Origin: Tuctoria greenei
Taxonomy: Eukaryota; Streptophyta; Magnoliopsida; Poales; Poaceae
Assembly (NCBI GenBank): GCA_036927565.1
Contig: JAYESD010000002.1
Span: 146,141,167-146,205,166 of the forward strand
Length of the DNA stretch: 64,000 bases
Direction: 5' to 3'
Below the pieces are notes generated by a model. It did not search any database, was not told where the DNA came from, and worked only from the letters and a program-made list of their open reading frames with translations. A program made the position numbers and the translations under genes. Shown in pieces: positions 11,660 through 21,173 of the stretch (position 1 is its first letter; the number at the start of each line of letters is the position of its first letter).

Positions 11660-13160
11660 TCCCGGGATTACAAATAAAAGAGACGGAGGTAAAATGATTA
11701 CCGGATACGAGATGATAATAAATCCAGATAGTTTGATCGGAGATAATCCTCGCAATCCCATGTCGCTTCCTCAGCGGTATGCTTGCTCCACAAGACTTTG
11801 TATAAGTACAAAGTCCTGTTCCTGGTGGTGCGAGTCTTTTCATCGATAATCCGGATCGGATACTCCGAATAAGTGAGATCCTGTTGGAGAGCTTCAATAT
11901 CTTTGGTGCGGATTTCAGCTGAGGATTTAAGACACTTTCACAGCTGAGAAATGTGGAATACATTATGAACTCCAGAGAGTGACGCCGGTAACTCCAAGTG
12001 ATAGGCCATGGGTCCGCATTTTTCAGAGACGGCGAACGGATCGATGAATCGTGGAGCATGTTTTCCCTTCACTCTGAAACGATGAATCCATTTAATTGGA
12101 GAGACACGGAGATAAACGTGGTCTCCAATGTCAAAGTGGGGAGATTGACATATTTTATCCGCATAGCTTTTCTGACAAGATCACTCGTACTCGTTCTTCG
12201 GCTTCATTTACAAGATCAATTCCATATATAACTTGCTCGCCGGACTCACACCAGTTGAGTGGTGTGCAGCATTTCTGGCTGTAGAGAGCTTCATACGGCA
12301 CCATCTTGATGCTAGCTTGATAGCCATTGTTATATGAGAACTCCTCCGATGGTAAATGATCATCCCAATTTTTACCGTGATGGATGGCACAAGCGCGTAG
12401 CATATCTTCCAGAACATGATTCACCCGCTCAGTTTGACCATCCGTCTGCGGGTGAAATGTGGAGCTTTGGATCAGTTTTGTCCCCAATGACGCGTGCAGT
12501 TGCTCCCAGAAACGAGCAACGAACAACGCACCGCGATGTGAAATAATCGTCCGGGGGAACTCCGTGCAAGCGCATGATTCTTGCAATATATAACTCCGCA
12601 TATTTCTTGGCAATGTACTTCATATGTACAGGGATGAAATGAGCTGATTTAGTTACTCGATCAAGTATCACCCAAATTGAATCATGCTTGTGGAATGTGA
12701 GAGGTAACCCGCCAATGCAGTCCATACTAATGTCCCCCCATTTCCACGCTGGAATTTTCAATGGTTGCAGCTGTCCGACTTTCCCCATGTGGTCAGCTTT
12801 CACCCGTCGACACGTATCACATTCGGATACATACTTTGCAATTTTTATTTTCATCCGTGTCCACCAAAATCAGGGTTTCAGATCTTGATATATTTTTTTG
12901 CTGCCCGGATGAATAGAATACTTGGATAAGTGAGCTTCATCCAATATTCTTTTTCGAAGTTCTATGTCACGGGGTACCACGATACGGTCTTTGAACCACA
13001 GGGTACCATGTACATCACTTGGAAGCATTTCATTTCCCCATTCTTCATTCTCCTCCGAATGTGTGACATACCCACGTCTTTCTTTTGAGCTTCCATAATC
13101 TCCTCTCGTATGGTAGGGGTGAGAGCAAGATTATATAATGCTCCATATGGAACCAAGTAT
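11660..13160 (-). pseudogene. Gypsy-A integrase with C-terminal chromodomain
   Basis: This encoded the integrase that inserts element DNA, with a chromodomain that guides insertion to marked chromatin. Read on the minus strand in several frames it shows the zinc-binding end block CDTCRRVKADH, the first catalytic Asp in the block WGDISMDCIGGLP, the HPQTDGQTERVN block with the catalytic Glu, and the SYNNGYQASIKMVPYEALY block. The second catalytic Asp, normally in SDRG, is His here (ISHRG, near 12540). After 12155 a GPM-type barrel and the chromodomain follow (KVLWSKHTAEEATWDCEDYL, about 11715-11775). Frameshifts fall near 12430-12610, near 12960 and near 12155. With the Asp to His change and the frameshifts this protein cannot work. 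Confidence 0.88.
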
Positions 13161-13174
13161 AAACTCGGCTCGTC

Positions 13175-14548
13175 CTATTCCACTGGAGTGATGGACAGAT
13201 TATTGACGTGAGACTTGTGGCTCAGTGCTTCGGCAACCACATTTGCCTTGCCGGGATGGTAATGAATTTCAATATCATAATCTTTGATTAGTTCTAACCA
13301 TATTCGCTGCCGCATATTCAGCTCATATGCAATCTCACGGTCTTCTTGCATTAACACGCAGCCGAGACTAATGCCAGACGCATCACAATAAACGTCAAAA
13401 GATTTGGTCATTTCCGGCTGAGCTAACACTGGGACTGTTGTGAGATGTTTCACCAATGCTTGGAATGCATCCTCACATGCCTTGGTCCAAATATATTTAG
13501 TCCCCTTCTTCAGCAGCTCTGTCATTGGTTTAGCATTTTTTGAGAAGCTCGGAATAAATCTCCGAAAATATCCCGGTAACCCGAGGAAGCTGAGAACTTC
13601 GTGTACGGATGTTGGAGACTTCCATTTCAGCACTTGCACAATTTTGCTTGGATCCACAGCGATGCCTGCCATTGAAATAATGTGACCAAGAAATGGTACT
13701 TGGCTGATCCAAAATTCACACTTGCTGAATTTTGCATAAAGCTTGTGATCTCGCGATCGTTGGAGCACGATATGCAAGTGGATGGCGTGTTCTTCCTCCA
13801 ATTTAGAATAAACCAGAATATCATCGATGAAGACCACGACAAGCTGGTCCAACTCCAGCATGAAAACTGAATTCATTAAATATATGAAGTGTGCCGGCAC
13901 GTTGGTAAGTTCGAACGACGTGACAAGATATTCATAGAGTCCATATCTCATCGAGAATGTCGTCTTCGGTATATCCCCCGGTCGGATTTTTATTTGATGA
14001 TATCCGGACCGAAGATCCATCTTTGAGAATACTTTAGCACCCACTAGTTGATCGAATAAAATATTGATGCACGGTAGTAGATATTTATTCTTGATTGTTA
14101 TGGCGTTGAGCGGACGATAGTCCACACAGAGACGTAACATCTTGTCTTTTTTCTTCACAAACAATGCAGAGCAGCCCCAAGGTGATGAACTTGGGCGTAT
14201 GAGACCTTTGTCCAGCAGGTCCTTCAAATGCTCCTTTAATTTCGCTAACTCATTTGGTGCCATCTTATACAGCCTTCGAGAAATAGGCGTGGTTCCCGGA
14301 ATAAGTTCAATCTTGAACACGATGTCTCTATCCGGTGGCATACCCGGAAGGTTGTCCGGAAACACATCCGGATATTCACGGACCACACGAACGTCTTCAA
14401 GCTTTGTGGCTTCCGTGTTATATGTGGCTGGAATTTCTTGGATTAGGCGGTCTAGAATGAGAGTGTGTGGTTCATATAGTGGAGAGTTCAAATGGACCAC
14501 ACGTGGAACAATGTCGGGAACAGCACCATGACGGTGCAGCCAAGACAT
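13175..14548 (-). pseudogene. Gypsy-A reverse transcriptase with an internally deleted RNase H
   Basis: An open frame of 457 codons encodes a Gypsy reverse transcriptase. Visible are FPDNLPGMPPDRDIVF at the start, ALFVKKKDKMLRLCVDYRPLN, KVFSKMDLRSGYHQI with a catalytic Asp, and the catalytic pair in VVFIDDILVYSK (about 13795-13830). LGHIISMAGIAVDPSKI and the thumb follow. The RNase H begins with DVYCDASGISLGCVLMQEDREIAYE but then jumps in frame to MRQRIWLELIKDYDIEIHYHPGKANVVAEALS. About 60 residues holding the middle catalytic Glu and Asp are missing, so RNase H is dead although the frame is open. Protease lies upstream and integrase downstream in one polyprotein order, typical of chromoviruses. 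Confidence 0.9.
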
Positions 14549-14575
14549 TCCAAAGATGACATCCAGCTTCCGACT

Positions 14576-14849
14576 CTATAATATAATTAGAGAAGTCCGA
14601 TACAGATTCCCACCCAACTGAAGTGGTGCTCTATAGACTATTCTATCAGTTGCTACTGTCCCACCCGCAGAGCAAATCAAATATGGACATTTTGTGGGAA
14701 TGATTTGTAATTGGTATTTGATGACATATGATTGGCTAATGAAATTATGGATGACACCGGAGTCAAATAATATGACTACGGGATTTTGGAGTAGAGAAAA
14801 CGTACCCGCAAAGACGGGTTCGCCTTCCGGCACGTCTTCGATAGCTAGG
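14576..14849 (-). pseudogene. Gypsy-A aspartic protease
   Basis: The protease would have cut the Gag-Pol polyprotein. Residues VILFDSGVIHNFISQSY include the catalytic Asp and Gly but have Val-Ile where the family has Ala-Ser (usual DSGASH). The block GGTVATDRIVYRAPLQLGG and a C-terminal region follow, then a stop at 14576. The stretch from there to the RT frame at 14548 has further stops. It continues in frame with the gag zinc-knuckle region upstream. Confidence 0.75.
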
Positions 14850-15971
14850 TGGTAGACGTTGCCCGGTTTTGCTGCTGGTTTCTTGGGCTGGTTGCGGGGT
14901 TGAGCTGCACCCCGATATGGTGCTTGCGCGCCGCCTTGTCGCTTTTCGGGGCAGTCCCTTGAAAAATGACCGACACGGCCACACGTATGGCACGTGTATT
15001 GTGTCAGGTTCCCGCCAAGCTGCGGACAGAATCCCGGTGCACGGGGTGGAGGTGGATATGCACGCGGGACAATCCCTTGCTGCTGCCGCTGCTGTGGAAA
15101 TGGTGGTTGGAAACGCGGCGTGTTGAAAGAACGACCGCAGAATTGCTGCGGTCGCGCCAGTGGCTGCCATCGCTAACGGGATGGTGAGAAATACACCACG
15201 CGGTACTTCTGCGGACCACCACTGCTGCTGCTCGACGGCGCACACCATTTCCTCTTATCAGAAACAAGATCGGGTGGAGCATCTTCTTGTACAATCGCGG
15301 CATGGACGATGTCGTTGAAGGTGCCGCGATTGCATTGCGCGAGTTGGACCTTCATCTTGGGATTTAGGCCCTGGAAGAATATGTCTGGCTTCCTATCTTC
15401 CGTTCCCACATACTCTGGCGCGTACTGCGCCAAGTGATTGAATGCGCGGGAGTATTTTTGGGCACTCCTCAAGCCTTGCTTTAGCTCCAAAAATTATTGA
15501 AGCTTCCTCTTCATTATTCCGGGAGGTATATGGTAGGCGCGGAACGCCTCCCGGAATTCAGTCCAGGTGACCGCATGACCAGCCGGCATTGAGGCGATGT
15601 AGTTCGCCCACCAAGCACCGACGGATCCTTGAAGCTGTTGCGCTGCAAATAGTGCCTTCTGTTGTTCAGTGCATCGTAGCAAACCGAACTTTGCCTCGAG
15701 CATGCGGATAAATTTGTCCGCCTCCAGGGGCTCCTCGGCCTCCGTGAAGACCGGTGGATGTGTCGCTAAGAAGTCCGGGTACGAACTTTGTTGGGGCTGG
15801 CGTTGCCCATTGTCTTGTCGCCCCCCTTGACGGGACGAATTCTGCACCAACATACACAGTAACTCGGTTTGCTCATTGCTGCGGTGTCGCGGTTTGCTCC
15901 CGGGTCGGAGATTCATCCTCACGACCCTGGCTCGAGGCTCCCATTTCGGGCGTAGATCGTGTATGCACCAT
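14850..15971 (-). pseudogene. Gypsy-A gag with zinc knuckle
   Basis: Gag builds the particle and packages RNA. The start chosen at 15971 gives MVHTRSTPEMGASSQ, a typical chromovirus Gag opening. A stop and frame change near 15875 follow. The capsid part runs PVFTEAEEPLEADKFIRMLE, then the block WWANYIASMPAGHAVTWTEF and the block FREAFRAYHIPPGIMKRKL. A stop near 15494 is followed by a second part with FQGLNPKMKVQLAQ. After another frame change near 15175 a Pro/Gln/Arg-rich stretch leads to the zinc knuckle CHTCGRVGHFSRDC (near 14955-14996), a complete C-X2-C-X4-H-X4-C motif. At least one nonsense and three frame changes make it a pseudogene. Confidence 0.85.
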
Positions 15972-16324
15972 TCTGCATCCACATGATTTAAAAATCAGCA
16001 ACATGTTTGTTTTCTTCATCAACCATAGTAGTGCGAGTATTGACACCATGATAATTGCATAACATTCACATATATTGATAAAGTACAAACTTTATACAAG
16101 ATACATTATCTCATTACCAAGTTTACAGTAGTGAACTCCAAAATGATGGACTTCCACTATGGAAGTGCATCTCAACTATACTTGGTCTCCATGAGTCGTC
16201 ATACACACCTTGTCATCTCCTACACACCCACTACTATTTATAATATAACACAAACATGGCTAAAATAAATACGAGCAACCACTAACTATATGTTGCCCCG
16301 TGATGGCAGTTGTGCTGCCCCATC

Positions 16325-17284
16325 TTACTCCGATGCATCGTCATCGGCGTACTCTAGTATCTCAGGATCTTCCTCCTCCTCTGAATCTGAAGGCACTTGC
16401 TCACTCATATTCAGCAGTATGTCATGAGCCGGTGGATACACAATTGGTTGCAATTGTGCTTCGGCCTCAATCAAGTCATCACGAAGTTGGTCTGCCTCGT
16501 AATCCCAATTCTGAGCTTCTTCGATGGCTTCCTCTCGTGCCTCGTTGACTACCAACAGCTGCTCTTGCTGTTGTTGCACCTCCAACTGACTCACCTGCAG
16601 TCCACCACGATCTTGCTGCAGTTCCATGCGAGTTTGCCACAGTTTGGTGCGAGCTTTTCGCAGTCTAGTGCGAGTGTGATGCAGCTGATCCTCGCATTGA
16701 TTCAGCCGGTGATTCATCAGAGCCAGGAATGAACGTAGGTTCTCATTGATATAATCAAGAGTTTCATCCCGTTCAATTGCTTGCTTCAAGGCATTGAATT
16801 GATCCCGAAAGATTTCACCTTGTGTAAAAACCACCATGCTAGATGCAGCGTCATACGTCCCAAGTGTTGTCGAGGTTGTGTCGCCATATGGTTGATAGGC
16901 CGCAACCATATGATGTTGCCACTCAAGACCAGCAATACCACGGACCGGGAGAAGAGCAAACTGTGTCCCAGCCATGGCATCTTGATGAAGCTTGCAAAGC
17001 TTCATATGCGCTTCACCCGCTGCAATGGCCCACATGTCCTCCAAGCGAGCTCCCTGGATAGTGATAAAAAAAGGAGCCTATCCATAAAAACGAGGACTAG
17101 CCGGGATGTCGACCAGGAAAGTACATGACAGTACGCCTCTGTCAATTGCCTCTTGACCCCAATAGCATGGCATCTCGATGAAGCCAAACTGTTGGAGCAC
17201 CTCCCGCAACGTGATCGGAAAGCCCGGACGGTTGGCGCACGTGGAGAACACCCATCCGTCCGGCAATAGCATCACATCTGACAT
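16325..17284 (-). pseudogene. Accessory orf0 upstream of gag (coiled-coil, acidic C-terminus)
   Basis: I do not know the function of this protein. The minus-strand frame runs about 319 codons from the ATG at 17284 (MSDVMLLPDGWVFSTC), with one in-frame TAG at 17076-17078 before APFFITIQGARLEDMW. The N-terminal 160 residues look globular and aromatic-rich. Residues about 175-270 form a long Arg/Glu/Gln-rich coiled coil (LNQCEDQLHHTRTRLRKA, then LEVQQQQEQLLVVNEAREEA). The last 25 residues are very acidic (SDSEEEEDPE). It lies between leader and gag in the sense direction, 350 bases before gag. The bases just before the ATG (CTTTTTATAG) resemble a splice acceptor, so an upstream exon is possible. 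An orf0 before gag is known, from memory, in rice RIRE3 and RIRE8. A long frame with one stop in an otherwise wrecked element suggests real past coding. Confidence 0.6.
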
Positions 17285-19013
17285 CTATAAAAAGAAGTAC
17301 TTGAATGAGTAAAATACACAAATTCAACAAACTTTGTTGATCAACAGATTGATGTAAAAATTGAATTATGAAAGCCAATCCAAATTCAAATGCCAAATGA
17401 AACATAACACTGGAATTCTGTCTCAGTTTCTGTTCATGCTGACCAATCTGGAGAAATCTGAACTTGTCATCCAGTTAGAGGCACATTCAGGACTTGAGTT
17501 AAACTACAAAATTGTAGTACGCCCAAATATATTTCCATAATGTATTTATTTGCCTCCAGATAATTTATGTATAAGGATATATGATTTTTGCAAGTTGACA
17601 GTTTTCTGGAAATTTTTTGACAGCATCTCCTTTGTTTAAGGCTGATTTTGTCCACAATTTTCCAGATACAAAACATCAATATATGCAAAAATTCTAAATT
17701 ACAACATTGTTGTATACATCCTCAGGATTACATAAATGTATTACATGAAGTCATTCGTTGATTCTACGAAGAGATATGATCAAGACAGTGACAAGATACA
17801 AAAACTGTCCATTCTCTGTCCCGATTTATAAGAGTTTGGAAATTTGAATTTTTCATTAGTTTACAGGGGGATTCTGATCTGGAGTTAAACATAAGAGTTT
17901 TATAGGACTCTCTAATATTTCCAACCATGTATGGTAGACCTACAGGGGTGAATTATACGGGAAGTTATGCAATTCCAAACTTAGTCAATTTTCTGTCCAG
18001 TTCACAGTTTGAACCAGGATCTGGGCAATTTTAGTTCAAATGAAGTTTTCAAGTTTTAAATCTTAAAATCTGTCTTGGAGATGAAAATGAAACTTTTGGA
18101 TGACTTCCTCAAGTTCCCAAATCATATATCCACTTATCCAACCGACCACACGATCAATTGTAAATCTGACCAGCACGCTCCAAAACAGAGATTACAAATT
18201 CAAACTTAGTCCTAAGTTGGAAATTTTTACTTGTTGTTGAGTCACAACACTAGCACGGATATCGTCGTTGACGTGTTTGATGAAACTCAAATGCAATGCC
18301 GGTACTAAGCCCTCACAAAAAAATCCTAAGCCGGTATTCCGACATACATCTCAATGGTGGCGGTAATGACATTAACTCGCAAACGTTTTCTACTCGAGCT
18401 ACTTAAACGTGGTTAGTATACTGCATCTACACAGAAATGATAGATCAATCATATGGTGTCGTACGGCACAGCCCGCACGGGTGAACAATTCACAATAAAA
18501 TATATGAAAGTAAAAACATTCATCCCGTATCATTCCATACGGGCCGCCCTGAGCTAAGCCACGTCTCGAGGTACATGACTGGGTTTTCTACCACCCGACG
18601 GGGTCCAACGTCTTTGCACAGTGCTGCACCAGTAGGGGGCGCATCGGGTTTTATCCCACCCGACGGGGGCTCCCACTAATTTTGTAGCACGCTAGGGTAC
18701 CGCGTGTGATATGTTCTAAAAAACATGGAAAATTTTAGAGACTCATATTAACATTTCCGTGCCAAGCCACGGAAACAATCACATGCTACATTTTGCATGG
18801 TGAGATTACCGCAATTGATCTGCTTGCGGTGGCGTACCTTACCTCTTACCTAACGTCGGAGCGTCATTACACAATATAATAACAAATAAGTTAGCTTGCC
18901 ACCTTCAGTAACTAATACTATAATAGACCTTATGTGGTCATAGTACTAATCCTCACTCCACTATTCTTAAGTTTTCAAAATAGGCTCTTTTCGAGTGTGC
19001 TATACCCAATGCA
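17285..19013 (-). other. Gypsy-A 5' leader
   Basis: About 1.7 kb between primer site and orf0. The outer 770 bases (18240-19013) match the leader of the other copy at 1-835. The inner part is AT-rich. Small ORFs are not conserved and none is called. If orf0 is spliced, its first exon and intron would lie here. Confidence 0.6.
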
Positions 19014-19025
19014 GCTCTGATACCA
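19014..19025 (-). promoter_or_regulatory. Primer binding site of Gypsy-A (tRNA-iMet type)
   Basis: On the minus strand TGGTATCAGAGC lies three bases inside the 5' LTR end at 19029. It fixes the element's direction and the LTR boundary. Confidence 0.9.
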
Positions 19026-19028
19026 GGC

Positions 19029-19740
19029 TACGAGGACCGGGTCCACACATTTCAGGAATCACAGAGGGTGGTGCTGTGCGATGCAGCACCCAACAGCATA
19101 CACGAAATGAATACGATAAAATACAAAGTTTCATTTATATAAACAGCAGAAGTATTTTACAATACTTAATGTATAGTAGAAGATAATACTCATAGGTAAA
19201 CTCTCAGCCTAGCTATGCAAAAGTACAGCCGTCCAGCCCGCGGACGCTGCACACTAGCAACACACAATTTTACGGCGGCATGCAGTGCTCCTACTCGGCG
19301 GTATACCACGACGGGGGCATCGTCTCATTCTCGGACCCTTCCTCATACGTCTCACCTGCAAACAACTTAATATAGCAACCGTGAGCACGAAGGCTCAGCA
19401 AGACTTGACTGTCTCACCTAAACATGGAACTCTACATGCAGGGATACTTAACATAGGCATAGATATTGCAGTAAATGACTCGCCTACATGTTGACCTCAA
19501 TTTTCAAGTTAATAACAACAACTAGCACATCTAATAAAAGTAACTTTATTGATCATATTTGACAGCAATCAATGTTTCAAAACAATTATATTTCAATACA
19601 TCGTATTCTCCTGGCTTCTTCAGTATTTACTACGTCACAACGCAGTGAACAAGCGGTACACAAATAACTGCGAGGGACGGTGATTGCAATCAGAACACAC
19701 CCAGATAAACCGTCACATACACCCATTTGAGAAGTGTATC
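19029..19740 (-). repeat. 5' LTR of Gypsy-A, 3' end segment
   Basis: This is the part of the 5' LTR next to the primer site, matching 7814-8525 of the 3' LTR. It is interrupted after 19740 by the Tat element. The last five bases GTATC (19736-19740) are the target copy repeated at 32898-32902. Confidence 0.9.
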
Positions 19741-20635
19741 TGTCGGTGGTTTTGATGCAGCAGATCTCCCGACACTACTAAAAGTGTTTGCGGAGTTTGA
19801 TGTTCGGTGTGGGCGCGCGGAGATTCGAGAAGGTGAAATGTAAAATGACATAGGAGACACAAATATTTACGTGGTTCGGGCCGCCTGAGCGTAATACCCT
19901 ACTCCACGGGGTGTGTTGGTGTTGTATTGGATGTATGAACTCAACTCAGGTGACGTGAGTTGAGAGCGCGTGTGAGCCAATTAGACCAGATCAGATCAGA
20001 TCAGCCTCAGATCAGATCAGGCTCCCTTTTCTATGTATCATCGGCCTGTCCTTTTATAGTACAAGGACAGGCCGTTACAAGTTGGCCTGGCCCGACATGT
20101 GGCCCCGGCGGCTACTAATATTGATACACATTTGATGCGCTTAATTACACTTAATGACCAAGTTACGGGCTTTGACAGAGCCGTTACTGGTAATAAAGGT
20201 CGTCCGATCGTGTGTCATTAACATAGTATTAATGACACTTAATCGGGTCTTGAAGTACTTGATTCCCCTTCGAAGATCTGGAGCCGTTGTGGATTCTACC
20301 GGAGGTTTGAGGCTGAAGATCCGATGGTTAAACACATGGCAGCTCCGGAGCATACTGTGGGGAACAGATTGGTCCGGTGCCACCAGACACGTGTCAGTTC
20401 CGGAGCTTCTCTCGGTCTGGGGTTAGGTCCGGGGGTGCCGTTATGGTACATAGCCCGGAGCTTCCCCCTTGTGGGCGGCAGCTCCGGTTTGATGGTACAC
20501 GTGGCGACCCTGGGACTAACCATGTTGGGGAAGCGGGTCCGTTTATGTCTGACATGTGGGGCTCTGAAGGTCTTCAAATCAAGTAGATGACATTTCCTTG
20601 AGATCTTTGCAATCTCAAGGGGTATACGGTACCCA
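19741..20635 (-). repeat. 3' LTR of the Tat element (lacks first 11 bp)
   Basis: It aligns base for base with 31992-32886 without gaps. The outer end is CCACCGACA on the minus strand. At the inner end it lacks the 11 bases that begin the 5' LTR (32887-32897), so the terminal TGTCGG is absent on the polypurine side. It contains GATCA tandem repeats (19988-20020) and a TATA box in a hairpin. Confidence 0.9.
20042..20074 (-). promoter_or_regulatory. TATA box inside a perfect hairpin (Tat LTR)
   Basis: Two perfect 12-base arms (CGGCCTGTCCTT and its complement) enclose nine bases. On the minus strand the core promoter ACTATAAAAGG starts in the loop and ends in the arm. The same hairpin is unchanged in the other LTR at 32293-32325 although the LTRs differ at about 6-7 percent of sites. 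Confidence 0.6.
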
Positions 20636-21173
20636 AGTGGCCCCCTGGGCCCACCTCTGGGGAAGACCCCTTGGGTGAAGTCATTCCGCCGGAGGTGGGT
20701 CCATCCTTCGACTTTTGAGCCAAGTCTTCAAAGGTCTTCAGATATGCCATTGGCGATAGTTTTGGAGTTAAATCCTCACCGCGTGGCATATCCCGGGTGC
20801 GGCAAATGAGATCTTTGGCATGCGGATCTCACGCAATTGAAGGTCGCCAGTTCGCGATACGAAAATCTTATCGGTTCCGCGTGCCTTGTCAGGCCACCGC
20901 CTTCAGGCTTCCCGCCTTTCATGATGACAACTGTTCGCTTGGGTAAGAACCTCAACTCGATCGTCGGGGTGGTCACGGGCCCTCTTGTCATCGGCAGGGT
21001 GAAATTTTTGAATAGTATCTTCGGCTTCCCTGCGGTTTCCATCCAAGCATTGCGGGGGCTTACTTAATAAGGAAAGCGTGCACCGTCTGTGGCTCCTTAC
21101 GCCTCTCATCTGAACTTGTGCTGGAACTCCCAAACTTGTGCTTGCTTTTCCTCTCTTGCCTCGTTGTGTTGCG
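20636..21173 (-). other. Polypurine region and noncoding segment before the Tat 3' LTR
   Basis: On the minus strand a purine-rich run (AGAGGTGGGCCCAGGGGG, about 20641-20658) sits just before the 3' LTR and is the likely plus-strand primer. The remaining 500 bases separate it from the start of the antisense gene. They could hold that gene's promoter; no clear TATA box is seen. No other gene is supported. Confidence 0.5.

Noticed and set aside
19988..20020. GATCA repeats as a satellite
   Set aside because: Only about six units with a short break, present in both LTRs of one element; an LTR feature, not a satellite array.
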